Positions 1-8,182 of a DNA stretch of 33,035 bases are shown here, piece after piece. The DNA lies in contig CACYCZ010000054.1 in assembly GCA_902773055.1 (NCBI GenBank), forward strand, positions 1 through 33,035, in the 5' to 3' direction. The notes under the pieces were generated by a model. The model ran no database searches. It had not been told where the DNA came from and saw nothing but the letters and a program-made list of their open reading frames with translations. The stretch is from an uncultured Bacteroidales bacterium (lineage in GTDB: Bacteria > Bacteroidota > Bacteroidia > Bacteroidales > Bacteroidaceae). The stretch's first letter is position 1; every line of letters starts with the position of its first letter. Made by a program: the position numbers and the translations under genes.

Positions 1-1697
1 ACCGTCTGTTCTATGATACGGTGAAGGGTGGTGACTATCGTGCCCGTGAGGCCAATGTTTACCGTCTGGCAGAGGTGAGCAACAACATCATTGACCAGTG
101 TGTGGCCCAGGGTGTACCTTTCGCACGTGAATACGGCGGTATGCTTGCCAACCGCTCCTTCGGTGGTGCACAGGTAAGCCGTACCTTCTATGCCAAGGGT
201 CAGACAGGCCAGCAACTGTTGTTGGGGGCCTACAGCTCGCTTTCACGCCAGGTTCATATGGGTAAAGTGAAACTCTATACCCGCTATGAAATGGAGGATG
301 TCGTAATTGTTGACGGTCGTGCCCGCGGTATTATCGCCAAGAATCTTGTTACAGGTGAACTGGAACGCTTTACCGCCAATGCAGTGGTTATAGCCACCGG
401 CGGCTACGGCAACACTTATTTCCTTTCGACCAATGCCATGGGTTGCAACTGCTCAGCTGCCATCCAGTGCTACCGAAAGGGTGCCGTGTTTGCCAATCCT
501 TCTTATGTACAGATTCACCCCACATGTATACCTGTTCACGGTGACAAGCAGTCCAAGCTGACACTGATGTCAGAGTCCCTGCGTAATGACGGCCGTATAT
601 GGGTGCCCAAGAAGCTCGAGGATGCCAAGAAACTGCAGGCAGGCGAGATAAAGGGCAGCGATATCCCCGAAGAGGACCGCGACTATTATCTGGAGCGTCG
701 CTATCCGGCATTTGGTAACCTGGTGCCCCGTGACGTGGCATCACGTGCCGCCAAGGAGCGTTGCGACAAGGGCTTCGGTGTGAACAATACAGGTCTGGCT
801 GTGTTCCTGGATTTCTCAGAGTCAATAGAGCGTCTCGGCATTGACGAGATACGTGCCCGTTACGGCAACCTCTTTGATATGTATGAGGAAATCACTGATG
901 TCAACCCAGGCGAACTGGCAAAAGAAATCAACGGTGTGAAATACTACAACCCGATGATGATTTTCCCGGCTATCCACTACACTATGGGTGGTATATGGGT
1001 AGACTATGAGCTGCAGACTTCAATCCCCGGATTGTTTGCCATAGGAGAGTGCAACTTCTCTGACCACGGAGCCAACCGCCTCGGTGCTTCTGCCCTGATG
1101 CAGGGACTGGCCGATGGTTACTTTGTTTTGCCTTACACGATTCAGAACTATCTGGCAGACCAGTCAATCTGGCCACGCCTGTCAACCGACCTTCCCGAAT
1201 TTGCAGAAGCCGAGAAGGGTGTCGAGGCTGAAATTGACCGCCTGATGAACATCAAGGGCAAGCGTTCTGTTGATTCCATCCACAAGGAACTGGGACATAT
1301 CATGTGGGAACACGTAGGTATGGGCCGTACCAAGGAAGGTTTGGAAGAAGGCTTGAAACTGCTCAAGGGAATCCGTAATGAATTTAACACCAACCTGTTC
1401 ATTCCTGGAACCAAGGAAGGCCTCAATGTGGAACTGGACAAAGCTATTCACCTCCGTGACTTCATCCTGATGGGTGAACTGGTGGCCTACGATGCTCTCC
1501 ACCGTGAGGAATCCTGCGGCGGCCACTTCCGCGAGGAGCATCAGACCGAGGAAGGTGAAGCCAAGCGTGATGACGAGAACTTCTTCTATGTAGGCTGCTG
1601 GGAGTATCAAGGCAACGACGAGACAGCCCCCGTGCTCTACAAAGAACCGCTCGAGTATGAAATCATAAAGGTACAAACACGTAACTATAAGAACTAA
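1..1697 (+). CDS. sdhA: Fumarate reductase/succinate dehydrogenase flavoprotein subunit (5' truncated by window edge)
   Basis: This is the catalytic FAD subunit, which interconverts succinate and fumarate at the inner membrane. The reading frame is open from the first full codon at position 3, so the true start lies upstream and about 565 C-terminal residues are visible (full family members are about 640-660). Visible landmarks are [10 protein letters not shown] and SESLRNDGR in the substrate region, the [10 protein letters not shown] motif with the catalytic-type arginine, and the FAD-binding end [20 protein letters not shown]. The N-terminal dinucleotide-binding site and the flavin-linking histidine are outside the window. 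The iron-sulfur subunit begins two bases after the stop, so the two are co-transcribed. In gut Bacteroidetes this enzyme normally works as a fumarate reductase in anaerobic respiration. The direction in this organism is inferred. Identity is secure. Confidence 0.96.
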   Translation, partial: RLFYDTVKGGDYRAREANVYRLAEVSNNIIDQCVAQGVPFAREYGGMLANRSFGGAQVSRTFYAKGQTGQQLLLGAYSSLSRQVHMGKVKLYTRYEMEDVVIVDGRARGIIAKNLVTGELERFTANAVVIATGGYGNTYFLSTNAMGCNCSAAIQCYRKGAVFANPSYVQIHPTCIPVHGDKQSKLTLMSESLRNDGRIWVPKKLEDAKKLQAGEIKGSDIPEEDRDYYLERRYPAFGNLVPRDVASRAAKERCDKGFGVNNTGLAVFLDFSESIERLGIDEIRARYGNLFDMYEEITDVNPGELAKEINGVKYYNPMMIFPAIHYTMGGIWVDYELQTSIPGLFAIGECNFSDHGANRLGASALMQGLADGYFVLPYTIQNYLADQSIWPRLSTDLPEFAEAEKGVEAEIDRLMNIKGKRSVDSIHKELGHIMWEHVGMGRTKEGLEEGLKLLKGIRNEFNTNLFIPGTKEGLNVELDKAIHLRDFILMGELVAYDALHREESCGGHFREEHQTEEGEAKRDDENFFYVGCWEYQGNDETAPVLYKEPLEYEIIKVQTRNYKN

Positions 1698-1699
1698 TC

Positions 1700-2458
1700 A
1701 TGGAAAAGATAATAAGTTTCACTGTAAAATATTGGAAACAGAATGGTCCTAAGGATAAGGGTCATTTTGAGGAAAAGGAAATGAAGGATATCCCAGGTGA
1801 TACATCTTTCCTTGAAATGCTCGATATTCTCAATGAGCAGCTCATCGAAGAAGGCAAAGAGCCCTTTGTCTTTGATCATGACTGCCGCGAGGGTATATGC
1901 GGTATGTGTTCTTTGTATATCAACGGAACACCTCACGGCAAGACCGAACACGGTGCCACAACCTGTCAGCTCTACATGCGCAAGTTCAACGATGGTGATG
2001 TCATCACCATTGAGCCGTGGCGCTCGGCAGCCTTCCCTGTCATCAAGGACTGCATGGTGGACCGCTCTGCTTTTGACAAGATTATCCAGGCAGGTGGCTA
2101 TACTTCCATTCGTACCGGTCAGGCTCAGGATGCCAATGCCATACTGATACCGAAACAGAATGCCGATGAGGCAATGGATTGTGCAACATGTATAGGTTGT
2201 GGTGCTTGCGTAGCAGCATGCAAGAACGGCTCAGCCATGTTGTTTGTATCATCCAAGGTCAGCCAGCTGGCACTCCTTCCTCAAGGACGTGTGGAGGCTG
2301 CCAAGAGAGCTAAGGCTATGGTGGCCAAAATGGATGAACTGGGATTCGGTAACTGTACTAATACCCGTGCCTGCGAGGCAGTTTGTCCCAAGAATGAATC
2401 GATTGCCAATATAGCAAGACTGAACAGAGAGTTCATCAGCGCGAAACTGGCAGACTGA
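1700..2458 (+). CDS. sdhB: Fumarate reductase/succinate dehydrogenase iron-sulfur subunit
   Basis: The 252-residue electron-transfer subunit carries electrons between the membrane cytochrome b and the flavoprotein. All three cluster sites can be read. The [2Fe-2S] ligands are C62, C67, C70 and C89 (CREGICGMC, then TTC). C164, C167, C170 and C174 form the CxxCxxCxxxC block, and C219, C225 and C229-Pro close it. By analogy with characterised enzymes the [4Fe-4S] cluster uses C164/C167/C170/C229 and the [3Fe-4S] cluster uses C174/C219/C225. One extra cysteine, C161, precedes the block. The gene starts two bases after the flavoprotein stop and is the last of its operon, because a strong intrinsic terminator follows 24 bases after the stop. 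Confidence 0.96.
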   Translation: MEKIISFTVKYWKQNGPKDKGHFEEKEMKDIPGDTSFLEMLDILNEQLIEEGKEPFVFDHDCREGICGMCSLYINGTPHGKTEHGATTCQLYMRKFNDGDVITIEPWRSAAFPVIKDCMVDRSAFDKIIQAGGYTSIRTGQAQDANAILIPKQNADEAMDCATCIGCGACVAACKNGSAMLFVSSKVSQLALLPQGRVEAAKRAKAMVAKMDELGFGNCTNTRACEAVCPKNESIANIARLNREFISAKLAD

Positions 2459-2481
2459 CGACAAAGTTTAGACATTTATAT

Positions 2482-2516
2482 ACAGGGGCTCCTTTCAGGG
2501 AGCCCCTGTTGTTTTT
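2482..2516 (+). terminator. Intrinsic terminator after sdhB
   Basis: A perfect 11-bp GC-rich stem (left arm 2482-2492, right arm 2499-2509) with a 6-base loop is followed by TGTTTTT. It lies just downstream of sdhB. Confidence 0.9.
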
Positions 2517-2596
2517 CGCCTCCGCTGTTAAGAAAGAACAACAGCTTTGGCTATAAAAAAACAAGGTAAAAAGGGCGCGTTATCTGCAAAAAGGCG

Positions 2597-2604
2597 TAAT
2601 TTTG
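2597..2604 (+). promoter_or_regulatory. Bacteroidetes-type -7 promoter box
   Basis: TAATTTTG matches the Bacteroidetes -7 consensus TAnnTTTG and sits about 30 bases upstream of the ATG at 2635. It would give a leader of roughly 25 bases. The -33 element is weak (only a TTA near 2575). Confidence 0.6.
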
Positions 2605-2634
2605 TGGTAAGAAGAAACAATAGAAACGATTATT

Positions 2635-3285
2635 ATGCAGATAAAATTCATTAAGAGCATTGTGCGCGATGCCGTAGATGTGCCCTCAGTGCTTGACGGT
2701 GCAGATGTGGAATTTACTCCGATTTCCAGTGTCAACTGGTCCGCTGAGTATCCTTATTGTCCTGATGCCAGATTCCGTATGGCATATAATAATCTTTCTG
2801 TTTTCCTGCATTACAAAGTCACCGAAGACTCAGTCCGCGCCAGATATGGTGAAGATAATGGCAACGTGTGGACAGACAGTTGTGTGGAGTTCTTCTGTAT
2901 ACCTGACGATGATAACATATATTACAATATAGAATGCAACTGCATAGGCACTGTTCTGATAGGTGCTGGTACGGGGCGTGAGAACCGTGAACGTGCCGGC
3001 ATTGAAACGTTGGGTTCTGTGCAGCGCTGGGCATCGCTGGGACGCCGGCCGTTTGAGGAGAAAGAAGGACCCATAAGCTGGGAAGTGGCGCTGATAATTC
3101 CCTATAGCGTATTCTTCAAGCATCGTATACGCTCCTTGGCAGGCAAGCAGGTGAAGGCTAATTTCTATAAGTGTGGTGATGAATTGAAAAAGCCTCATTT
3201 CCTCTCTTGGAATCCCATCCAATTGGAAACGCCCAATTTTCATTGTCCTGAGTTTTTTGGCAATGTCGATTTTGTTTCTGAATAA
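2635..3285 (+). CDS. CBM9/DOMON-like carbohydrate-binding family protein, cytoplasmic, function unknown
   Basis: The 216-residue protein has no signal peptide or membrane segment. Its sequence pattern resembles the carbohydrate-binding family 9-like (DOMON-type) beta-sandwich domain found as a stand-alone protein in many Bacteroidetes. The signs are an N-terminal strand with an acidic-aromatic pattern (SAEYPYCPDARFRMAYN), a central DSCVEFF motif, and a C-terminal block beginning FYKCGDEL and ending in SWNPI and a glycine-rich final strand. Ligand and role are unknown. The 3' end overlaps the next gene by 23 bases, so the two are probably translationally coupled. The absence of a signal peptide suggests it is not an ordinary secreted glycan binder. 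The fold is moderately sure and the function is not assigned. Confidence 0.75.
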   Translation: MQIKFIKSIVRDAVDVPSVLDGADVEFTPISSVNWSAEYPYCPDARFRMAYNNLSVFLHYKVTEDSVRARYGEDNGNVWTDSCVEFFCIPDDDNIYYNIECNCIGTVLIGAGTGRENRERAGIETLGSVQRWASLGRRPFEEKEGPISWEVALIIPYSVFFKHRIRSLAGKQVKANFYKCGDELKKPHFLSWNPIQLETPNFHCPEFFGNVDFVSE

Positions 3286-3835
3286 GAAGTTCAATCCCAT
3301 TGACTTGTCTTTTGTTATAGATACAGACCTGTTACATCTTGATGTCAGGGAAGTAGAAGAGAAGCACTTCTTCTGTAAAGGAGACAAGGGCAGGCTTACT
3401 ATTTATGTTCCTTGTGGAACGCGCTTTGATGTAGGCGAATTTCAGCCATGGTTCCGAAATGTTGTCAGGGAAGCGTTGCGGCGCGAAGCAAAACTGATAT
3501 TTCCTGAACGTCTGAAAGCCTGGTCAGAGCGTACAGGACTCAACTACAAGCGGCTGGCCATCAAGAGTACGTCAAGTAAATGGGGCAGCTATTCCAGTCT
3601 GGGCAACATAAACCTTTCCTTGTACCTGTTACTGCTGTCGTCGCGTTATGTGGACTACACGATATGCCATGAACTGTGCCATAGCAAAGAGATGAACCAC
3701 GGGCCCCGTTTCTGGAGCCTGTTGGATAGTCTTATAGGCGATAATGCACGTCAGCGTGGCAGGGAGATGAATAAAATAGTGCGTACGTGGTATGATGAAG
3801 CCGATCCACGCTATCTGTTGGTTACGAATAAATGA
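3263..3835 (+). CDS. YgjP/DUF45-type (M48-like) zinc metallopeptidase
   Basis: This is a soluble protein of 190 residues if it starts at the ATG at 3263. A TTG six bases upstream is the only in-frame alternative nearby. The C-terminal half carries HELCHSKEMNHGPRFW: an HExxH zinc site (H136, E137, H140) with a third histidine ligand (H146) and the trailing FW, which is the hallmark of the YgjP-like DUF45 family. The preceding KSTSSKWGSYSS segment is also conserved in the family. Members are widespread predicted intracellular zinc peptidases, often near restriction or housekeeping genes, and few have known substrates. The gene overlaps the CBM9-like gene by 23 bases, which suggests one transcript and coupled translation. 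No catalytic residue appears to be missing. Confidence 0.85.
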   Translation: MSILFLNKKFNPIDLSFVIDTDLLHLDVREVEEKHFFCKGDKGRLTIYVPCGTRFDVGEFQPWFRNVVREALRREAKLIFPERLKAWSERTGLNYKRLAIKSTSSKWGSYSSLGNINLSLYLLLLSSRYVDYTICHELCHSKEMNHGPRFWSLLDSLIGDNARQRGREMNKIVRTWYDEADPRYLLVTNK

Positions 3836-3850
3836 GAGATTCTATACTTG

Positions 3851-3865
3851 AAGGCTGTCAGCCTT
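3851..3865 (+). terminator. Possible weak terminator hairpin
   Basis: The sequence AAGGCTGTCAGCCTT is a perfect dyad (6-bp stem, 3-base loop) 15 bases after the metallopeptidase stop. It lacks a clear U-tract, so termination is uncertain. Confidence 0.35.
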
Positions 3866-3979
3866 ATTGAAAAGCCTGTTTGCTGCGGGAAATAGCCTCC
3901 TGCCGTAGCTCCGACGGAAAGAGACACTGGTGTTTTGTTGTAGAATGAATGTATTATTTGCTACATAAACGAAGAAAGA

Positions 3980-5101
3980 ATGATGGAGAAAAAAAGAATA
4001 GTATTTGCAGATTATGTCCGTGTCGTGGCATGTTTTATGGTGATGCTTGTGCACGCAAGTGAGAATTTCTATGGTGCCAACAATTCAGGTCTTGCCGGTA
4101 ATGTATCAATGCTTGCCAATGAGGGCAACCGTTTTTGGGTGGCCTTTTACGATGGTTTTGTCAGCCATACGTCGGTGCCTTTGTTTATGATGGTATCAGC
4201 TTTCCTGCTTGTTCCGCTCAAGACCGGCATGACGATGGGAGAGTTTTATTCCCGCCGTATGAAGAGAGTGCTTCCGCCTTTTGTCTTTTTCATGTTGCTG
4301 TATTGCCTGCTGCCGTTGCTGTGGGATGGCATGACGTGGGAGCAGTCTTTGGCCGACCTGAAGCGCCTGCCCTTGAATTTTCCCTCCATGGCAGGTCATC
4401 TGTGGTTTATGTATCCGCTTATAGGCTTGTATCTCGTCATACCGATAATTTCTCCGTGGCTGGAAAAGGCAACGGCGCATGAAGTACGGATATGTCTGGG
4501 AATAGTTGCTTTTGCATCATTTATTCCTTGGATTCATCGTTTTGTAGACTCAGAGGTATGGGGTGAATGTTTTTGGAACCAATATGGTGCATTCTGGTAT
4601 TTTTCAGGCTTTATAGGCTATTTTATCATGGCCCATTACATACATGTGCATTTGGATTGGTCAAAAGTCCGGCGCATTGTCGTAGGGCTAGTCTGCTTTC
4701 TGCTGGGTTCGTCTTTCACTATGTGGAGTTTCTGGTGGAAGGGTGTACCGGGACAGTTTATAGAAACGCCTGTAATAGAATGGGCGTGGATATTTTGTTC
4801 TCCTAATATCTATGTTGCAACATTCGGGGCGTTTGTCCTTTTTACCTGTATACGTCCTGCCAGCGGAAAGGCTCCTGCCGTGATAACAGAAATAAGCAAG
4901 TTGTCTTTTGGAATGTACCTCATACATATGTTTTTCCTGGCGCCCGTCGCCCAGTGTTTCATAGGCGCAGATCCTGCCCAACCGCTGATACCTGTATGGT
5001 GCTGCATACCGCTGATAGCTGTAGTGACTTATCTGTGCAGTATCGTTGCCGTCAAACTGGTGTCCTATATTCCATACAGCAAATATTTCGTAGGTATTTA
5101 G
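3980..5101 (+). CDS. Acyltransferase 3 family integral membrane protein
   Basis: The 373-residue, very hydrophobic protein has about ten predicted membrane segments. The N-terminus has the typical acyltransferase-3 opening, KRIVFADYVRVVACFMVMLVH, with the conserved arginine and the histidine at the end of the first helix. It is followed by a loop with SVPLFMMVSAFLL and a YSRRMKRVLPPF segment, as in O-acetyltransferases of the OafA/WecH group. Such enzymes transfer acetyl or other acyl groups to surface polysaccharides, lipid A or exopolymers. The substrate here is unknown, since no polysaccharide genes are nearby. Two consecutive ATGs (3980 and 3983) could both start the protein. The subtilase gene follows after 61 bases with no obvious promoter or terminator, so co-transcription is possible. 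Confidence 0.88.
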   Translation: MMEKKRIVFADYVRVVACFMVMLVHASENFYGANNSGLAGNVSMLANEGNRFWVAFYDGFVSHTSVPLFMMVSAFLLVPLKTGMTMGEFYSRRMKRVLPPFVFFMLLYCLLPLLWDGMTWEQSLADLKRLPLNFPSMAGHLWFMYPLIGLYLVIPIISPWLEKATAHEVRICLGIVAFASFIPWIHRFVDSEVWGECFWNQYGAFWYFSGFIGYFIMAHYIHVHLDWSKVRRIVVGLVCFLLGSSFTMWSFWWKGVPGQFIETPVIEWAWIFCSPNIYVATFGAFVLFTCIRPASGKAPAVITEISKLSFGMYLIHMFFLAPVAQCFIGADPAQPLIPVWCCIPLIAVVTYLCSIVAVKLVSYIPYSKYFVGI

Positions 5102-5162
5102 ACTGATGCTTCATATCTTTTTTTCAAAAGGGATGTAGGGCAGCAAAGAAAAAAATGCCCAG

Positions 5163-7295
5163 ATGAAAAGAGAGTATATATTATCCATATGTTTTTTTGT
5201 GTGTGCCTGCTGTGTTTTAGCGCAGGTAAAGCCATATGAATCTGTATCCAAGATGGATGCCGGACTCAGACATTTTGTGGAAGAGTCATGCCGGAAGGCC
5301 GTGTCAGGAAAAGCGGCTTCGCGTTCTCTGTCTTCTGTAACAGCCGGCAGGGAGGTCAATATAGTGTTTTATTGTGATGACCAGGCGTCAGTGCTGTCCC
5401 GGCTAAAGTCCATGAACATTGCCTGCAAGGTGATAACATCCACTGTGTTGACGGCTTATGTGCCTGTGGACAGGATAGAGGAGCTTTCAGCATTGTCCGG
5501 GGTGAGGCGTATAGCCGGGGTGAGACAGAAAAAACTGCTGAACAATGTTGCGCGTGCGGCATCAGGAGTGGACAATGTTCACGGTGGCGTTGATTTGGAC
5601 ACTCCTTATACTGGAAAAGGTGTAATTATAGGCATAGTCGATTGTGGCATTGAATATGATCATATTGCTTTTCGTGAGTCGCAGGATTCAACCCGTATCA
5701 TAGCAGCATGGACCCTGGATGGCAAACCGACATCGCCTGTATATGGGTCAGCCAATATTATTGCAGAAAAATCCGACGGGGCTGACGAGGACCACGGGAC
5801 CCATGTTTCCGGCATTGCTGCAGGGGGCAAGACGTTGGGCAGTGCTGTTTACTACGGAATGGCTCCTGATGCAGAAATCGTTGCTGCCGGATGTCCGGAC
5901 ATGTCGGATGCCAATCTGCTCAACGGTATTGCCCTTGTTAGAGATGTTGCAGAGGCCCGTGGGTTACCCTGGGTGGCCAATATGAGTCTGGGTTCCAACA
6001 TCCACCCCCATGATGGCAGCGATGAATTTGCGTTGACTCTGGACACGATGGTTCTGGGCGGAGGCCATATCGTTGCTGCTGCCGGCAATGAGGGGCGTGA
6101 TTATCTTCATGCCAGCCATGCGTTTGCTTCAGATGGTGAAAAAGCCTTTTTTATTGTCAATCATGATACAGGAGGTGAGGAAACCTGTCTTGACTTTGTT
6201 GCAGAGGGTAATGAGGATTATGAGATAACGCCCTACAGATATGACTGTTTGACCAAGGAACTGACCCTGATATCGGAATTGAACTGGAAGAGGTCTGGCA
6301 GTGAAATAGTATCCTTTCACAACAAGCTGACGAAGCGTTATGAAAAACAGGTGTCTCTGGTATTGAGTGGCGGCAGGGTGGATTTGCTGGATGATTATAC
6401 CACGGGTAAGCAGTTGCTGGCTTTATGCGTCACAGGCAAAAAAGGGCAGACCGTCCATGGATGGGTAGAGCCGGGAGAGTTTTATCGTCAGGATGCAGAC
6501 CATGTCATGCCTGACAGGGAATATCAGGTCAATTCTCCGGCTATAGGAAGGGAAATAATCGGTGTAGGTTCTTATATGTCGTCCAACAAGTTTACCACCT
6601 ATGACAACCGCACCATGAGCACTGCCGGTACGCCAGGCGAGTTGTCATACTTTTCATCTGCAGGTCCTTCTCTTGACGGTTTGAAAAAGCCTGAAGTGTG
6701 CGCTCCCGGCAACATACTGGTATCTGCCTATAATGGCAGGAGAAAAGGATTTGAACTTGATCACTATGTGTCAGAGATAGTACCGTTCAATGGTACGAAC
6801 TACTATTATGGGGCTATGTCGGGGACTTCTATGGCCACGCCCGTCGTGACGGGCATTGTTGCCATTTGGCTTGAAGCTGATCCCGGACTTACCCACGCTC
6901 AGGTTGCCCGTATCTTGCAGATGACCTCAAAGCCCTTTTCCGGTCAGGTATCAGGGGAATGGGATTATCGTTACGGTTATGGCAAGATACAGGCTTACGA
7001 AGGCTTGAAAGAGGTTCTCAAGATGACGTCGGGCATATCAACGGTACGCAATACGGATTCTCCCGTCACGATTTTGAAGGAGAGCAGCCAGTGGCGCATA
7101 TTGTTTAACAGCAGTGAAAGCTATGCACGGATACATATATATACAGCCGACGGCAGACAAATCTATGAAAAACATCTTAGCCAGCCACAGCGCGGACAGG
7201 AAGAAACGCTGTCGCTGTCGTTTCTCCGTCAGGGCCTGTATGTTATCCGTATACAGACGCGTAACAGCATAGTTTCCCGTAAAATTCTGATTTGA
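5163..7295 (+). CDS. Secreted S8 subtilisin-family serine protease with T9SS-type C-terminal sorting region
   Basis: The 710-residue protein begins with a signal peptide (cleavage near A20 of VLAQ). An inhibitor-like propeptide follows to about residue 130, then an S8 catalytic domain. The full catalytic set is visible: D160 (GIVDCGIEYDH), H211 (EDHGTHVSG), N309 of the oxyanion hole (AAAGNEG) and S556 (MSGTSMATP). Roughly 150 residues (about 315-460) are inserted between N309 and the serine block, as in long subtilases with an accessory beta domain. The last 80 residues have the pattern IHIYTADGRQIYEK, LRQGLYVIRIQ, SRKILI, matching T9SS type A sorting domains. The protein is therefore probably exported through the Por system encoded at 21028-27017 and anchored or released at the surface. 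Protein substrates are likely, with specificity unknown. Confidence 0.92.
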   Translation: MKREYILSICFFVCACCVLAQVKPYESVSKMDAGLRHFVEESCRKAVSGKAASRSLSSVTAGREVNIVFYCDDQASVLSRLKSMNIACKVITSTVLTAYVPVDRIEELSALSGVRRIAGVRQKKLLNNVARAASGVDNVHGGVDLDTPYTGKGVIIGIVDCGIEYDHIAFRESQDSTRIIAAWTLDGKPTSPVYGSANIIAEKSDGADEDHGTHVSGIAAGGKTLGSAVYYGMAPDAEIVAAGCPDMSDANLLNGIALVRDVAEARGLPWVANMSLGSNIHPHDGSDEFALTLDTMVLGGGHIVAAAGNEGRDYLHASHAFASDGEKAFFIVNHDTGGEETCLDFVAEGNEDYEITPYRYDCLTKELTLISELNWKRSGSEIVSFHNKLTKRYEKQVSLVLSGGRVDLLDDYTTGKQLLALCVTGKKGQTVHGWVEPGEFYRQDADHVMPDREYQVNSPAIGREIIGVGSYMSSNKFTTYDNRTMSTAGTPGELSYFSSAGPSLDGLKKPEVCAPGNILVSAYNGRRKGFELDHYVSEIVPFNGTNYYYGAMSGTSMATPVVTGIVAIWLEADPGLTHAQVARILQMTSKPFSGQVSGEWDYRYGYGKIQAYEGLKEVLKMTSGISTVRNTDSPVTILKESSQWRILFNSSESYARIHIYTADGRQIYEKHLSQPQRGQEETLSLSFLRQGLYVIRIQTRNSIVSRKILI

Positions 7296-7394
7296 AGATA
7301 GTGCCTGTCGTGTCCCTGTTGTCCGGTGACGGTATTGCATCCAGTCGGAGAGGTAGCAGAGACGCACATTGAGGCTGCACAGCAGTGCAGTTTT

Positions 7395-7437
7395 ATAGTC
7401 CCACAAGGCAGTGAGCCGCCTTGTGGGGCTATTTTTT
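7395..7437 (+). terminator. Intrinsic terminator downstream of subtilase
   Basis: The left arm 7395-7409 and right arm 7418-7432 form a 15-bp stem with one G-U pair and an 8-base loop, followed by a T-rich tract. It lies 100 bases after the subtilase stop. Confidence 0.85.
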
Positions 7438-7633
7438 ATAATAGTCATCCTGCCGTTTTTTTGTGTGATACCGTGGATAGCCGACAGGCGAAAATCGGCA
7501 TGCCGGAGCCTTGGACAGTGTGACAATGCTGCCAGGATGTTATCTTTTCCTTTTCCGTGGAGGAGATGAGTGACTATGGGTGAAGATACTTTCGGAGCGG
7601 GCTCGGCAGTGGCAGTCTGTCCCGATACAGTTT

Positions 7634-7717
7634 ATGTTTCACAATGGTGAACGTATGTTCAGCGTCGTGAAACATACGTTCACCATCGTGGAATGTACGT
7701 TCAGCGACGTGAAACAT
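7634..7717. repeat. Array 1 of dispersed 21-bp palindromic units (4 units)
   Basis: There are four contiguous 21-bp units, at 7634-7654, 7655-7675, 7676-7696 and 7697-7717. Each follows the pattern A(T/C)GTT-N11-AA(C/T)(A/G)T, so each unit is an imperfect palindrome with self-complementary ends. Unit 1 is also complementary to unit 4 over about 17 of 21 positions. The flanks TTT and AAA extend the outer pairing, so the array could fold into one long hairpin. Related arrays occur at 20675 and 32756. Confidence 0.9.
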
Positions 7718-7983
7718 AAACTCAGACGGGGCCCCGCTGCTTCGGTGACGCTATATTATGGAATTTCCCTCCCGCATCTGGGAATCATGGGCGGAAGCAG
7801 CCGTTAAAGGCCGGTTTTTGCCGGCATGCATGCCATGGTCCGTGACATCCTGTGACCCTAATGGTGAATTTAGAGAATATAGAAAAGGTATAAAATGTCA
7901 ATCCCAAGGCACTATTTTTTTTAATTTTTTTGTTTTTTTTGTGCAATTTTCTCTAAAAATGATGTTATTTTAAATATTTTGTA

Positions 7984-7991
7984 TAATTTTG
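7984..7991 (+). promoter_or_regulatory. -7 box for the susC operon
   Basis: TAATTTTG matches TAnnTTTG in a very AT-rich region. Transcription would start near 7998, leaving about 185 bases of leader before the chosen ATG at 8183. No convincing -33 TTTG is present at the usual distance. Confidence 0.6.
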
Positions 7992-8182
7992 CACAATAAA
8001 TTCCCTCTTTATAGGGTAGAAAAAGGTGAGTCTTGGCGGTTTTGAATCTCAGACCAATGTTATGGGTAAAAGATTGTCGGACCATTTTTAAAGAAAAAAG
8101 AGCAGGGTTTTAATCTGCCGGAAATGCTTGAAAAATGTTAGGAAACGAGAGTAACTATATAAAATATTTATTAACAATCAAA

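Larger units (their letters stand above)
7296..8182. other. Long intergenic region between subtilase and susC
   Basis: These 887 bases hold no credible gene. In order they contain the subtilase terminator, about 200 bases in which I see nothing, the first 21-bp palindrome array (7634-7717) with a GC-rich flank, an AT-rich stretch with long T runs (7910-7990), the susC -7 box and a leader of about 185 bases. The leader includes a nine-codon frame (8062-8091, MGKRLSDHF). It has no recognisable attenuator, so I do not call it a gene. Confidence 0.8.

Noticed and set aside
388-825. Antisense frame of 145 codons in sdhA
   Set aside because: It is rich in His, Trp, Arg and Pro with no domain, and lies opposite a conserved gene. 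It is a shadow.
8135-8182. An upstream start for susC at 8135
   Set aside because: It would put 16 polar residues before the signal peptide. ATG 8183 or 8189 gives a normal export signal.
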